From: Lichenicola sp964247735
GTDB lineage: Bacteria > Pseudomonadota > Alphaproteobacteria > Acetobacterales > Acetobacteraceae
Assembly (NCBI GenBank): GCA_964247735.1
Contig: CAXTVS010000016.1
Span: 1 to 64,000 of the forward strand
Length of the DNA: 64,000 nucleotides
Reading direction: 5' to 3'
The notes beneath the pieces were generated by a model. It saw nothing but the letters and a program-made list of their open reading frames with translations. It ran no database searches and was not told where the DNA came from. Below, piece after piece: positions 41,882 to 51,462 of the stretch. The position numbers and the translations under genes are program-made. How positions within the stretch are numbered: the stretch's first letter is position 1; every line of letters begins with the position of its first letter.

Positions 41882-44587
41882 GTGCGCCCGCATGCCCGCC
41901 TGGCCGAGCTGGAAGCCGAGAACGCACGGCTGCGCGACGCGATGGCGCGGATCGGCAGCTGCGAGGACCGGTACCGCGCGATCCTCGGGAGCGCGGTCGA
42001 CTTCGCCATCATCGCCACCGACGTCGATGGCCGGGTGACGGAATGGAACACCGGCGCGGCGCGACTGCTCGGCTGGTCGGCGGAGGACATGCGGGGGCAG
42101 CCGGCAGACCGGTTCTTCACCCCGGAGGACCGGCAGGCGGACCAGCCGCGCAAGGAGATCCGGCAGGCGTTGCAGGCCGGTCGTGCCAGCGACGAGCGCT
42201 GGCACCTGCGGCGCGACGGTTCGCGGTTCTGGGCCAGCGGCGAGCTGATGCCGTTGCGCGCCGAGGACGACACCCTGCTGGGCTACCTCAAGATCCTGCG
42301 CGACCGCACGGCCGAGCATCAGGCCGGCATCGCGCGGCAGCGGAGCGAGGCGTTCCTGCGCCTGGTCCTGGACAGCTCGGTCAACGGCCTGTGCGGCATC
42401 GGTCGCGACGGCGCCATCACCTTCTGCAACGCGGCAGCGTGGCGGATGCTGGGCTTCGCGCACGAAGGAGAGCTGATCGGCCGCAGGCTGCACGACGTCA
42501 TCCGTTCCCGTCCGGACGGGTCGCGCCACGCCGCCGATTGCCCGATCGTCCGGGCGGCGCGGACCGGGGAGCACGGGCACGTCCGCGACGACACGTTCTT
42601 CCGTGCCGACGGCACGCAGTTCCCGGTCGAGTACTGGGTCCACCCGATCCGGGTGGACGGTGCCTGCGAGGGCACGGTCTGCACCTTCCTGGACAGCACC
42701 GAGCGCAGGAAGGCGGAGGAGTCGCTGGTCGTCGAGACCAGGGCGCTGGAAACCCTGAACCGCACCGGCGTGGTGATCTCCAGCGAGCTCGACCTCGAGC
42801 ACGTGGTGCAGGTCGTCACCGATGCCGGACGGACGCTGACCGGCGCCGCGTTCGGGGCGTTCTTCTACAACGTCTCGAACCAGGCCGGGCAGAGCTACAT
42901 GCTCTACACCATCTCCGGCGTCGACCGGTCCGAGTTCGACAAGTTCCCGATGCCGCGCAACACGTCCGTCTTCCACCCGACCTTCAGCGGGAGCGGCATC
43001 GTCCGGTCGGACGACATCCTCCTCGATGCGCGCTACGGGAAGAACGCGCCGCATGCGGGGATGCCGGGCGGGCACCTGCCGGTGCGGAGCTACCTGGCGG
43101 TGCCGGTGGTGTCCCGCTCGGGCGAGGTGCTGGGGGGGCTGCTGTTCGGCCATCCCGAGCCGGGCCGGTTCACCGGGCGGCACGAGTACCTGCTGGTGGC
43201 CATCGCGGCGCACGCGGCGATCGCGATCGACAACAGCCAGCTCTACCAGGCGGCGCAGCGCGAGCTGGTCGACCGTCGCCGCGCCGAGGAGCAGCTGCGC
43301 GAGCTGAACGAGACGCTGGAGACCCGGATCGCCGAGGAGATCGCCGAGCGGGCCAAGGCCGAGGCGGCGCTGCGCCAGAGCCAGAAGATGGAGGCGGTGG
43401 GGCAGCTGACCGGCGGCCTGGCGCACGACTTCAACAACCTGCTGACCGGCATCAGCGGCAGCCTGGAGCTGCTGCAGACCCGGGTGGCGCAGGGCCGGAT
43501 CGGCGAGGTGGACCGCTACGTCAACGCCGCACAGGGCGCGGCGCGGCGGGCGGCGGCGCTGACGCACCGGCTGCTGGCGTTCTCGCGCCGGCAGACGCTG
43601 GACCCCAGGGTGATCGACGTGAACCGGCTGGTGGCCGGGATGGAGGAGCTGATCCGGCGCACCATCGGGCCCGGAATCAAGCTGGAGTCGGTGATGGCGG
43701 GCGGGCTGTGGAGCACGCTGGTCGATCCCGGCCAGCTGGAGAACGCGCTGCTGAACCTGTGCATCAACGCCCGCGACGCCATGCCCGACGGCGGCCGGCT
43801 GACGGTGGAAACCGGCAACCGCTGGCTGGACGAGCGCGCGGCGGGCGAGCGGGAGCTGCCGGCAGGCGCCTACGTGACGCTGTGCGTATCGGACAACGGC
43901 ACCGGCATGCCGCCGGAGGTGGCGGCGCGCGCCTTCGACCCGTTCTTCACCACCAAGCCGATCGGGCAGGGCACCGGGCTGGGCCTGTCGATGATCTACG
44001 GCTTCGCCCGGCAGAGCGGCGGCCAGGTGCGGATCCACTCGGTGCCCGGGCGCGGGACGACGGTGTGCCTCTACCTGCCCAGGCAGGCAGGCGAGCCGGA
44101 CGCGGCGGAGGCCGAGGGCGACCGTCCGGGCGTGCCGCCGCGGGCCGGGCACGGCGAGACGGTGCTGGTGGTGGACGACGAGGCCACGGTGCGGATGCTG
44201 GTGGCCGAGGTCTTGGAGGACCTGGGCTACCGCACGATCGAGGCGGCGGACGGGGCGGCCGGCCTGCGGGTGCTGCAGTCCGACGCGCGGGTCGACCTGC
44301 TGGTCACCGACGTGGGGCTGCCGGGCGGCATGAACGGGCGGCAGGTGGCCGACGCGGCGCGGGTGCTGCGCCCGGACCTCAAGGTGCTGTTCATCACCGG
44401 CTACGCCGAGAACGCGGTGCTCAGCCACGGCCACCTCGATCCCGGCATGCACGTGCTGACCAAGCCGTTCGCGATGGAGGCCCTGGCCGGCCGGATCAGG
44501 GAGCTGCTCGCCGGGAGCCACGGCCCGGGAGCCGGTGGCGGCGCCACGCCCCCCGGATCGTTCGACACAAGCATGGAACTGCAATAA
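41882..44587 (+). CDS. Hybrid sensor histidine kinase (PAS-PAS-GAF-kinase-receiver)
   Basis: About 901 aa, soluble. PAS 1 spans about 30-140 (IIATDVDGRVTEWN), PAS 2 about 160-275 (GIGRDGAITFCNAAAW), GAF about 290-445 (LEHVVQVVTDAGRTL). The H-box GGLAHDFNNLL has its His near 515; the ATPase has NLCINARDAMPDGG, DNGTGMP and GQGTGLGLSM; and a C-terminal receiver has TVLVVDDEA and Asp near 808 (LLVTDVGLP). The GTG at 41882 is preceded by AAGGAG with six bases of spacing; an in-frame ATG at 41864 has no such site. No DNA-binding partner is encoded next to it. The signal is unknown; phospho-relay to a separate regulator is expected. Confidence 0.93.
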   Translation: MRPHARLAELEAENARLRDAMARIGSCEDRYRAILGSAVDFAIIATDVDGRVTEWNTGAARLLGWSAEDMRGQPADRFFTPEDRQADQPRKEIRQALQAGRASDERWHLRRDGSRFWASGELMPLRAEDDTLLGYLKILRDRTAEHQAGIARQRSEAFLRLVLDSSVNGLCGIGRDGAITFCNAAAWRMLGFAHEGELIGRRLHDVIRSRPDGSRHAADCPIVRAARTGEHGHVRDDTFFRADGTQFPVEYWVHPIRVDGACEGTVCTFLDSTERRKAEESLVVETRALETLNRTGVVISSELDLEHVVQVVTDAGRTLTGAAFGAFFYNVSNQAGQSYMLYTISGVDRSEFDKFPMPRNTSVFHPTFSGSGIVRSDDILLDARYGKNAPHAGMPGGHLPVRSYLAVPVVSRSGEVLGGLLFGHPEPGRFTGRHEYLLVAIAAHAAIAIDNSQLYQAAQRELVDRRRAEEQLRELNETLETRIAEEIAERAKAEAALRQSQKMEAVGQLTGGLAHDFNNLLTGISGSLELLQTRVAQGRIGEVDRYVNAAQGAARRAAALTHRLLAFSRRQTLDPRVIDVNRLVAGMEELIRRTIGPGIKLESVMAGGLWSTLVDPGQLENALLNLCINARDAMPDGGRLTVETGNRWLDERAAGERELPAGAYVTLCVSDNGTGMPPEVAARAFDPFFTTKPIGQGTGLGLSMIYGFARQSGGQVRIHSVPGRGTTVCLYLPRQAGEPDAAEAEGDRPGVPPRAGHGETVLVVDDEATVRMLVAEVLEDLGYRTIEAADGAAGLRVLQSDARVDLLVTDVGLPGGMNGRQVADAARVLRPDLKVLFITGYAENAVLSHGHLDPGMHVLTKPFAMEALAGRIRELLAGSHGPGAGGGATPPGSFDTSMELQ

Positions 44588-44706
44588 TATCGCTGGCGGC
44601 ATGACAGGGACGTGTTAACGAGGGCCATCGTCGGCCTGCGCCGACCTGTAAGGCGCCTGCGACGGGAAGAGCCTCGTGCTCCCGGCCTGCAAGCGGAGGC
44701 GGCGGA

Positions 44707-44961
44707 ATGGCCCTTTATCGCGTGTATCTTTCCGATGCCGCCGACCTCGTCCAGCGGACCGTCAGCATAGACTGCGGGAGCGACGACGAAGCGGTCGATC
44801 ATGCCAGGACGCTCATCAAGGCCGGCGGCGAGGTCGAGGTCTGGAACCGCGACACCACGACCGGACCGCTGATCGGCCTGCTCGCCTCGACCCCTGGGGC
44901 GATGAGTTCCGCCCTGGTGAAGCGGTCCGCGCACCGTTGCCGATGGAGCCGCGTCGCCTGA
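44707..44961 (+). CDS. Small conserved-looking protein of unknown function
   Basis: 84 aa. ALYRVYLSDAADLVQRTVSI followed by DDEAVDHARTLIKAGGEVEVWNRD fits a beta-alpha-beta pattern I recall in many small alphaproteobacterial proteins with no assigned function (sequence ends of the kind ...EVWQRDR). A GGAGG-rich stretch lies six bases before the ATG. It follows the hybrid kinase after 119 bases in the same direction but has no evident link to it. The C-terminal 20 residues look less constrained. Confidence 0.65.
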   Translation: MALYRVYLSDAADLVQRTVSIDCGSDDEAVDHARTLIKAGGEVEVWNRDTTTGPLIGLLASTPGAMSSALVKRSAHRCRWSRVA

Positions 44962-45391
44962 CCGGCTCGCCGACGCGTCGGCGTCCGGCGGACCCTCCGG
45001 GACGGTCCCCCATCCTGAGGCTGTCAGGCTCCAGGAGGTGTGGTCTCGACGCCTGCGCGTCACGCTGCCGCATGCGAAACGGCAGCGGGGCCGGCCAGGT
45101 CAGCCGCAAGCCTCGCGACCGGCGTCGTCCAGTCGAACGGCACCGGCTGCGTGTAGATCCGCATGGTGCCGTATCAGGGTAAACATGACGCCGCCTGCCT
45201 CACCCGGACGATCTGCGCGGCTGCATCCGCGCCCGCCCGGCGTGCAGCAGCAGCAGGCGTGCAGCGGGATCGATGAAGCGCACGAGCTGGCCCTCGAGGG
45301 CTTCGGGAGTTTCCCGACGGCATCGCAGGGTGCCCTCGACCCAAGGCCCGTCGAGTGCCTCGCCCACCGCTGCCCGGGTCGGGCGCAACTG
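44962..45391. other. 430-base gap with possible gene remains on the minus strand
   Basis: Two short minus-strand frames look protein-like. One at 45200-45388 (62 codons, TTG start) is exactly in frame with the preceding SDR after its TAG, and contains EGQLVRFIDPAARLLLLHAG. The other at 45060-45164 (34 codons) reads RIYTQPVPFDWTTPVARLAA. Neither can be named and neither has a good ribosome-binding site. They may be small genes or fragments. Confidence 0.35.
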
Positions 45392-46417
45392 CTAGCGGCG
45401 GCGCGGCAGGAGCATGAGGCCGAGGGTGGCGAGGCCGAAGGTCGCCACCGCGCCGACGGTGCCGCGGTGCTTGGTGGCCCAGAGCTGCGCGCTGAACGGC
45501 AGCGACTCGCGGTCGAACGGGCCGTGGGTGCCGGACGGGCGGGTGGAGGGCGTGAACAGGTTCTCGTCGCGGGCCTCGGCGATGCCCTGGTTGTGGGAGG
45601 TCTGGCTCCGCGGGGCGATCCTGGCCATCAGCAGGTCGGTGAGGCCCGGCGCCAGCGCGTTCAGCAGCCCGGTCTGCACCGTCTGGCCGCCGACCAGGAC
45701 GTCGCGCCGTCGGCTGGCGGCGGCGAAGAAGATCGCGTCCGCCACCAGCTCGGGCTGGTAGATCGGCGGCGGCGGGCGCGGCAGGCCGTCGAGGCGGCCG
45801 GTGGCGTGGCTGTAGAACGGGGTGTTGACGCTGGGCGGGTAGACGGTGGTGATCCGCACCCGGCTGCGCTCGTGCATCAGCTCGGCGCGGATCGACTCCG
45901 CGAAGCCGCGCATGGCGTGCTTGGCGCCGGAATAGGCCGACTGCAGCGGCACGCCGCGCAGGCCGATGGCGGAGCAGATGTTGACGATCACGCCCTGGTC
46001 GCGCGGCCGCATGTGCTCAAGTGCCACCCGGGTGCCGCGCACGGTGCCCATGTAGACGACGTCGGTGACGCGCTCGAACTCCTGCTCGGACACGGACACG
46101 AAGGGGGCGAACACGCTGACGGCGGCGTTGTTGATCCACACGTCGATCGGGCCGAGCTCGGCGGCGATCGCGGCGGCCGCCTGGCGCAGCGCCTCGCTGT
46201 CGGTCACGTCCGCCGACCGGGCGCTGACCCGGCCGCCGGCGTTGCCGCCGGCTGCCAGCACGGTGCTGCGGGCGGCCTCCAGCGGCTCGGCGCCGCGGGC
46301 GATGAGGCCGACATGCCAGCCGCGCCTGGCGAACAGCTCGGCGGTGGCCAGCCCGATCCCGGACGAGCCGCCGGTGATCGCCACGACGCGCGGGCCCTGG
46401 GTGTCGTCTGCCATCAT
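45392..46417 (-). CDS. SDR oxidoreductase with C-terminal membrane anchor
   Basis: 341 aa. Glycine loop ITGGSSGIGLATAELFARRG, NNAAVSVFAPF, NICSAIGLRG and YSGAKHAMRGF (Tyr-x-x-x-Lys). The C-terminus ends in a hydrophobic segment (VGAVATFGLATLGLMLLP) and three arginines, a likely tail anchor. It is the same subtype as the SDR at 12916 but without the ABM-like domain. AAGGGA lies just before the double ATG. It is divergent from cysD across 339 bp. The substrate is unknown. Confidence 0.92.
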   Translation of the reverse strand: MMADDTQGPRVVAITGGSSGIGLATAELFARRGWHVGLIARGAEPLEAARSTVLAAGGNAGGRVSARSADVTDSEALRQAAAAIAAELGPIDVWINNAAVSVFAPFVSVSEQEFERVTDVVYMGTVRGTRVALEHMRPRDQGVIVNICSAIGLRGVPLQSAYSGAKHAMRGFAESIRAELMHERSRVRITTVYPPSVNTPFYSHATGRLDGLPRPPPPIYQPELVADAIFFAAASRRRDVLVGGQTVQTGLLNALAPGLTDLLMARIAPRSQTSHNQGIAEARDENLFTPSTRPSGTHGPFDRESLPFSAQLWATKHRGTVGAVATFGLATLGLMLLPRRR

Positions 46418-46756
46418 GTCCCTTCGAGGCGGGAACCGTCCCGCGACGAGACGGCAGCGCCCGGCCGGCGTCCCGGTTGCCGGACGCGGCGGGCTTTCCT
46501 GCGCCGGCCCGGATCCGGTCGCCGGCGGCGCGGCGCGAACCCCCTGCCTTGCCGTTCCCGTTGCGCATGGTCACGCGATGGGTGATTGCGCCATTCCGCG
46601 GGACGCGTGATGACGGGGAAGGAACGCGGCCGGTCGGAACAACGGGCGGGAGCGCCGATGCGCGGCAGCCTGTTCCACGCCGACGCGGGGTCCCGCGCTT
46701 CCGCGCCGGCGGCGCCACGGGCTACGGTGCGGGACGGCCTGATCGCCGGCGAAAGG
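46418..46756. other. Divergent region between the SDR and cysD
   Basis: 339 bases. The cysD frame is open back to 46586, with an in-frame ATG at 46658 preceded by GGGAG that could add 33 residues to CysD. The rest is GC-rich and holds no other convincing gene; promoters for both directions should be here, but none stands out. Confidence 0.5.
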
Positions 46757-47707
46757 ATGACGGGATTGCAGCGGACCGAGCCTGTGTCGGAAGGAGCGGT
46801 CGGGGGACCGGTCCGGCTCACGCACCTGCAGCGCCTGGAAGGGGAAAGCATCCACATCCTGCGCGAGGTGGCGTCCGAGGCGTCGCGGCCGGTGATGCTG
46901 TACTCGGTCGGCAAGGACAGCGCGGTGATGCTGCACCTGGCGCGCAAGGCGTTCCATCCGGCGCCGCCGCCATTCCCGTTGCTGCACGTCGACACCACCT
47001 GGAAGTTCCGCGACATGTACGCCCTGCGCGACCGCATGGGGGCGGAGAGCGGCATGGAGCTGCTGGTGCACCGCAACCCGGACGCCCTGGCGCGCGGCAT
47101 CAACCCGTTCGACCACGGCGCGCTGCACACCGACCTGTGGAAGACCGAGGGGCTGAAGCAGGCGATGGAGCGGTGGGGCTTCGACGCGGCGTTCGGCGGC
47201 GCGCGTCGCGACGAGGAGAAGAGCCGGGCCAAGGAGCGGGTGTTCTCGTTCCGCTCTGCGAGCCACCGCTGGGACCCGAAGAACCAGCGGCCGGAGCTGT
47301 GGAACCTGTACAACGCCCGGAAGGGGCCGGGCGAGAGCATCCGGGTGTTCCCGATCTCGAACTGGACCGAGCTGGACGTGTGGCAGTACATCCAGCTCGA
47401 AGGCATCCCGATCGTGCCGCTGTACTTCGCGGCACCGCGGCCGACGGTGGAGCGGGACGGGCTGATCCTGATGGTCGACGACGCGCGGTTCCGGCTCGAA
47501 CCGGGCGAGGTGCCGGTGCTGCGCTCGATCCGCTTCCGCACGCTGGGCGACTATCCGCTGACCGGGGCGGTGGAAAGCCGCGCCGCCACCCTGCCCGAGG
47601 TGATCCAGGAGATGCTGCTGACCACCACCAGCGAGCGCCAGGGCCGGGTCATCGACCACGACCAGAAGGGGTCGATGGAGAGGAAGAAGCAGGAGGGATA
47701 TTTCTGA
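46757..47707 (+). CDS. cysD: Sulfate adenylyltransferase subunit 2 (CysD)
   Basis: Makes adenylyl-sulfate (APS) from ATP and sulfate with CysN. About 316 aa (E. coli 302). PP-loop ATP-binding motif YSVGKDSAVMLHLA near residue 58; LHVDTTWKF, GGARRDEEKSRAKER, RPELWNLYN and ISNWTELDVWQYI are all characteristic. The start MTGLQRTEPVSEG matches family length, but its AAGG touches the ATG; the ATG at 46658 with GGGAG is the alternative. The stop overlaps the CysNC start (TGATG), so translation is coupled. Confidence 0.96.
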   Translation: MTGLQRTEPVSEGAVGGPVRLTHLQRLEGESIHILREVASEASRPVMLYSVGKDSAVMLHLARKAFHPAPPPFPLLHVDTTWKFRDMYALRDRMGAESGMELLVHRNPDALARGINPFDHGALHTDLWKTEGLKQAMERWGFDAAFGGARRDEEKSRAKERVFSFRSASHRWDPKNQRPELWNLYNARKGPGESIRVFPISNWTELDVWQYIQLEGIPIVPLYFAAPRPTVERDGLILMVDDARFRLEPGEVPVLRSIRFRTLGDYPLTGAVESRAATLPEVIQEMLLTTTSERQGRVIDHDQKGSMERKKQEGYF

Positions 47708-49650
47708 TGGCGCCGGTGAACCCGTCCTACCGGGCGGCCGGGCTGGTGGCGGAGGACATCGACGCCTTCCTGGAGCAGCACCGGCACAAGTCGCTGCTGC
47801 GGTTCATCGCCTGCGGCTCGGTGGACGACGGCAAGTCGACCCTGATCGGGCGGCTGCTGTACGACAGCCGCACGGTGTTCGACGACCAGCTCGCGGCGCT
47901 GGAAGCGGACAGCCGCCGGATCGGCACGCAGGGCGGCGGGATCGACTTCGCGCTGCTGGTGGACGGGCTCGCCGCCGAGCGCGAGCAGGGCATCACCATC
48001 GACGTGGCGTACCGGTTCTTCTCGACCGAGACGCGCAAGTTCATCGTCGCCGACACGCCGGGCCACGAGCAGTACACCCGCAACATGGTCACCGGCGCGT
48101 CGACCGCCGACCTCGCGGTGATCCTGGTCGACGCGCGAAAGGGGGTGCTGACGCAGACGCGCCGGCACAGCCACCTGGTGCACCTGCTGGGCGTACGCCA
48201 CCTGGTGCTGGCGGTGAACAAGATGGACCTGATCGGCTACGACCGGGCGCGCTACGAGGCGATCGTCGCGGAGTACAGGCAGTTTGCCGACGGCATCGGC
48301 ATCGACGGGGTCACCGCGATCCCGGTGTCGGGCCTGGGCGGCGACAACGTCCTCAGGCGGTCGGAGGCGATGCCCTGGTACGGCGGGCCGACGCTGGTCG
48401 CGCACCTGGACGCGGTCGAGGTGGATGCGGTGCGCGACCAGGGCAGGCCGTTCCGGATGCCGGTGCAATGGGTGAACCGGCCCGACCCCGGTTTCCGTGG
48501 CTTCGCCGGCCTGGTCGCGTCGGGCACGGTGCGGCCGGGCGACCCGGTGCGGGTGCTGCCGTCGGGACGCACCTCGCACGTGGCGCGGATCGTGACGCTG
48601 GACGGGGACCTCCTCGTGGCGGCGGCCGGGCAGTCGGTGACGCTGACGCTCGCCGACGAGGTGGACTGCTCGCGCGGCGACGTCCTCGCGGCCGCCGGCG
48701 CGCCGCCGGAGGCGGCCGACCAGTTCGAGGCCAGCCTGGTGTGGCTGGCGGACGAGGCGATGCTGCCGGGCCGGGCGTACTGGCTGAAGCTCGCCACCCA
48801 GACGGTGACGGCGACCATCCACGCGCCGAAGTACCAGGTCAACGTCAACACCCTGGAGCACCTGGCGGCGAGGACGCTGGAGCTGAACGCGATCGGCGTC
48901 GTCACCCTGTCCACCGACCGGCCGGTGGTGTTCGAGCCGTACGGCGACAGCCGCACGCTCGGCGGCTTCGTGCTGATCGACAAGATCGGCAACGCCACGG
49001 TGGCGGCCGGGATGATCCGGTACGCGCTCCGGCGGGCGCAGAACGTGCACTGGCAGGCGATCGACGTGACCCGCGACAGCCATGCGCGGCAGAAGGGGCA
49101 GAGCCCGGCGCTGGTTTGGTTCACGGGGCTGTCGGGGGCGGGCAAGTCGACGATCGCCAACCTGGTGCAGAAGCGGCTGCACGCGCTGGGGCGGCACTCC
49201 TTCCTGCTCGACGGCGACAACGTCCGGCACGGGCTGAACCGCGACCTCGGCTTCACCGATGCCGACCGGGTGGAGAACATCCGCCGCGTCGGCGAGGTGG
49301 CGAAGCTGATGACCGACGCCGGGCTGATCGTGCTGACCGCGTTCATCTCGCCGTTCCGGGCCGAGCGGCGGATGGTGCGCGACATGATGCCCGGGGGCGA
49401 GTTCATCGAGGTGCACGTCGACGCGACGCTGGAGGATGCCGAGCGCCGCGACGTGAAGGGGCTGTACGCCAAGGCGCGGGCGGGCACCCTGCACAACTTT
49501 ACCGGCATCGACAGCCCGTACGAGCCGCCGGAGCACGCGGAGCTGCGACTCGACACCGCAGCGCTCACGCCGGAGCAGGCGGCGGAGCGGGTGGTCGAGC
49601 TGGTGCTGCGCGGCCAGGGCCGGGGCGACCGGGAACGGCGCGATGGATGA
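47707..49650 (+). CDS. cysNC: Bifunctional CysNC: sulfate adenylyltransferase subunit 1 / APS kinase
   Basis: 647 aa fusion. The GTPase half (1-440) has GSVDDGKSTLIGRLLYD, DTPGHEQYTRNMVTGAS and NKMD and drives APS synthesis with CysD. The APS kinase half (about 465-647) has GLSGAGKST as P-loop, DGDNVRHGLNRDLGF, FISPFRAERRM and FTGIDSPYEPP, and makes PAPS. Such fusions (NodQ-like) are common in alphaproteobacteria. It overlaps cysD by one base and cysQ by eight, so cysD-cysNC-cysQ form one tightly coupled unit for making PAPS and removing PAP. Confidence 0.97.
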   Translation: MAPVNPSYRAAGLVAEDIDAFLEQHRHKSLLRFIACGSVDDGKSTLIGRLLYDSRTVFDDQLAALEADSRRIGTQGGGIDFALLVDGLAAEREQGITIDVAYRFFSTETRKFIVADTPGHEQYTRNMVTGASTADLAVILVDARKGVLTQTRRHSHLVHLLGVRHLVLAVNKMDLIGYDRARYEAIVAEYRQFADGIGIDGVTAIPVSGLGGDNVLRRSEAMPWYGGPTLVAHLDAVEVDAVRDQGRPFRMPVQWVNRPDPGFRGFAGLVASGTVRPGDPVRVLPSGRTSHVARIVTLDGDLLVAAAGQSVTLTLADEVDCSRGDVLAAAGAPPEAADQFEASLVWLADEAMLPGRAYWLKLATQTVTATIHAPKYQVNVNTLEHLAARTLELNAIGVVTLSTDRPVVFEPYGDSRTLGGFVLIDKIGNATVAAGMIRYALRRAQNVHWQAIDVTRDSHARQKGQSPALVWFTGLSGAGKSTIANLVQKRLHALGRHSFLLDGDNVRHGLNRDLGFTDADRVENIRRVGEVAKLMTDAGLIVLTAFISPFRAERRMVRDMMPGGEFIEVHVDATLEDAERRDVKGLYAKARAGTLHNFTGIDSPYEPPEHAELRLDTAALTPEQAAERVVELVLRGQGRGDRERRDG

Positions 49651-50398
49651 CTCCGACGACGCGCTGGCGCGCCGGATCGCCGAGGCGGCCGGGGCGCTGC
49701 TGCTGGCGGTGCGCGGCTCCGGGCTGTTCGCCGGCCGGGCGCTCGGGGCCGCCGGCGACCGGATCGCCAACGCGTTCATCGTCGAGGCGCTGAAGGCGAA
49801 CCGGCCCGGCGACGCGGTGCTGTCGGAAGAGGAGGCCGCCGATCCGGTGCGCCTCGGGCGGAGCCGGGTGTGGATCGTCGATCCGCTGGACGGCACCCGG
49901 GAGTACGCCGAAGGCCGCAGCGACTGGGCGGTGCATGTCGGTCTGTCGGTGGACGGGGTGGCGGCGGCCGGCGCGGTGGCGCTGCCCGGGCTGGCTGCCA
50001 CGCTCGGCACCGGCGACGCGCGCGGCGGGCCGGTGCCGGCGGTGGACGCACCCTTGCGGATGGTGGTGAGCCGGACCAGGCCGGCGGCGGAAGCGGTGCG
50101 TGTGGCGGCAGCGCTCGGCGCCGTGCTGCTGCCGATGGGCTCGGCCGGAGCGAAGGCGATGGCGGTGGTGCGGGGCGAGGCCGACATCTACCTCCATTCC
50201 GGCGGGCAGTACGAGTGGGACAGCTGCGCGCCGGTCGCGGTCGCGCGTGCGGCCGGGTTCCATGCGTCGCGGCTGGACGGCTCGCCGCTGCGCTACAACG
50301 CCCCGGACGTGTTCCTGCCGGACCTGCTGGTGTGCCGCCGGGAGCACGCGGACCGGGTGCTGGGCCTCCTGGCCGGGTGCGCGCGGGGGGCCGGATGA
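49643..50398 (+). CDS. cysQ: 3'(2'),5'-bisphosphate nucleotidase CysQ
   Basis: 251 aa, inositol-monophosphatase fold. It clears PAP formed when PAPS is used. Metal-site motifs: LSEEEAAD, WIVDPLDGTREYAEG (Asp pair), and the second Asp in GGQYEWDSCAP. The eight-base overlap with cysNC and the sulfate context decide between CysQ and other phosphatases of this fold. Its stop overlaps the start of the next gene by four bases (ATGA). Confidence 0.94.
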   Translation: MDDSDDALARRIAEAAGALLLAVRGSGLFAGRALGAAGDRIANAFIVEALKANRPGDAVLSEEEAADPVRLGRSRVWIVDPLDGTREYAEGRSDWAVHVGLSVDGVAAAGAVALPGLAATLGTGDARGGPVPAVDAPLRMVVSRTRPAAEAVRVAAALGAVLLPMGSAGAKAMAVVRGEADIYLHSGGQYEWDSCAPVAVARAAGFHASRLDGSPLRYNAPDVFLPDLLVCRREHADRVLGLLAGCARGAG

Positions 50399-51444
50399 CG
50401 GCGGAGGTCGGGCTCCGCCGCGACGGGGGGCTCGGGCGGATCACCCTGCGCCGGCCGCGGGCGATCAACGCGCTGACGCCGGAGATGGTGCAGGCGATGG
50501 ATGCGGCGCTGGCGGACTGGTCGGCGGAGCCGGACCTGGTCGGCGTGCTGATCGAGGGCGAGGGCGAGCGCGGGCTGTGCGCCGGCGGCGACATCCGCTT
50601 CATGCACGACCGCGTCCGCGCCGGGGAGCCGGACCGGGCGGATTCGTTCCTGTACCACGAGTACCGGCTGAACGCGCGCATCGCCCGGCTGCCGAAGCCG
50701 TACGTGGCGATCATGGACGGGCTGGTGATGGGCGGCGGCGTCGGGGTGTCGGCGCACGGGTCGATCCGGATCGTCACCGAGCGCACCCGCCTGGCGATGC
50801 CGGAGGCGGGGATCGGCTTCCTTCCCGACGTGGGCGCCACCTGGCTGCTGGCAGCGGCACCGGGGGAGTGCGGCACGCATGCGGCGCTGACCGGCGAGGC
50901 CATGGGGGCGGCGGATGCCATCCTCTGCGGCCTGGCGGATCATCACGTCCTGTCGGACCGCGTGCCGGCGCTGGTCGCCGAGCTCGGCCGCTGCCGGGAT
51001 GCGGCCGGGCTCGCAGCCTGCGCGGCGGCGACGGCGAGCCCGCCGGCCGCAGGGTGGTTCGCGGAGCACGGGGGCTGGATCGAGGCCTGCTACCGGCACG
51101 ACGAGGTGGCGGCGATCCTCCATGCGCTGCGGGCGCGGCCGGAACCGGCGGCGCAGGCGGCGGCGGCGCGGATCGCCCGCAACGCGCCGGTGTCGCTGGC
51201 GGTGACGCTGCGGGCGCTGCGCCAGGGCCGCGGCTTCGGGCAGCTGGAACGGTGCATGGACCAGGAGTACCAGCTCGCCACCGGGCTGATCCGCCGCCCC
51301 GACTTCATTGAGGGGGTGCGGGCGGCGGTGATCGACAAGGACCGCAACCCCCGCTGGCGGCCGGCGAGCCTGGCGGAAGTCGATCCGGGGGAGGTCGAGC
51401 GTTTGTTCGGCTCGACGCTGACGCTCGGCCTTCCGTCCACCTGA
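50395..51444 (+). CDS. Enoyl-CoA hydratase/isomerase, 3-hydroxyisobutyryl-CoA hydrolase type
   Basis: 349 aa crotonase-fold protein; the length and C-terminal extension (GFGQLERCMDQEYQLA, FIEGVRAAVIDKDRNPRW) are those of 3-hydroxyisobutyryl-CoA hydrolase (HIBCH, valine degradation) rather than simple enoyl-CoA hydratases. Oxyanion-hole and catalytic segments: GLCAGGDIRF, MDGLVMGGGVGVSAHGS and MPEAGIGFLPDVGATWLL (Glu and Asp conserved). It is coupled to cysQ by ATGA, an odd partner: no valine-degradation genes are near. The fold assignment is firm; the exact substrate is not. Confidence 0.88.
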   Translation: MTAEVGLRRDGGLGRITLRRPRAINALTPEMVQAMDAALADWSAEPDLVGVLIEGEGERGLCAGGDIRFMHDRVRAGEPDRADSFLYHEYRLNARIARLPKPYVAIMDGLVMGGGVGVSAHGSIRIVTERTRLAMPEAGIGFLPDVGATWLLAAAPGECGTHAALTGEAMGAADAILCGLADHHVLSDRVPALVAELGRCRDAAGLAACAAATASPPAAGWFAEHGGWIEACYRHDEVAAILHALRARPEPAAQAAAARIARNAPVSLAVTLRALRQGRGFGQLERCMDQEYQLATGLIRRPDFIEGVRAAVIDKDRNPRWRPASLAEVDPGEVERLFGSTLTLGLPST

Positions 51445-51448
51445 CCGG

Positions 51449-51462
51449 CGGGAAGCTTCCCG
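51449..51462. terminator. Palindrome after the cys operon
   Basis: CGGGAAGCTTCCCG is a perfect 14-base palindrome four bases after the stop. A second stem, CCCGATCCC (51465-51473) with GGGATCGGG (51504-51512), follows. Together they probably end transcription between the convergent genes. Confidence 0.5.
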
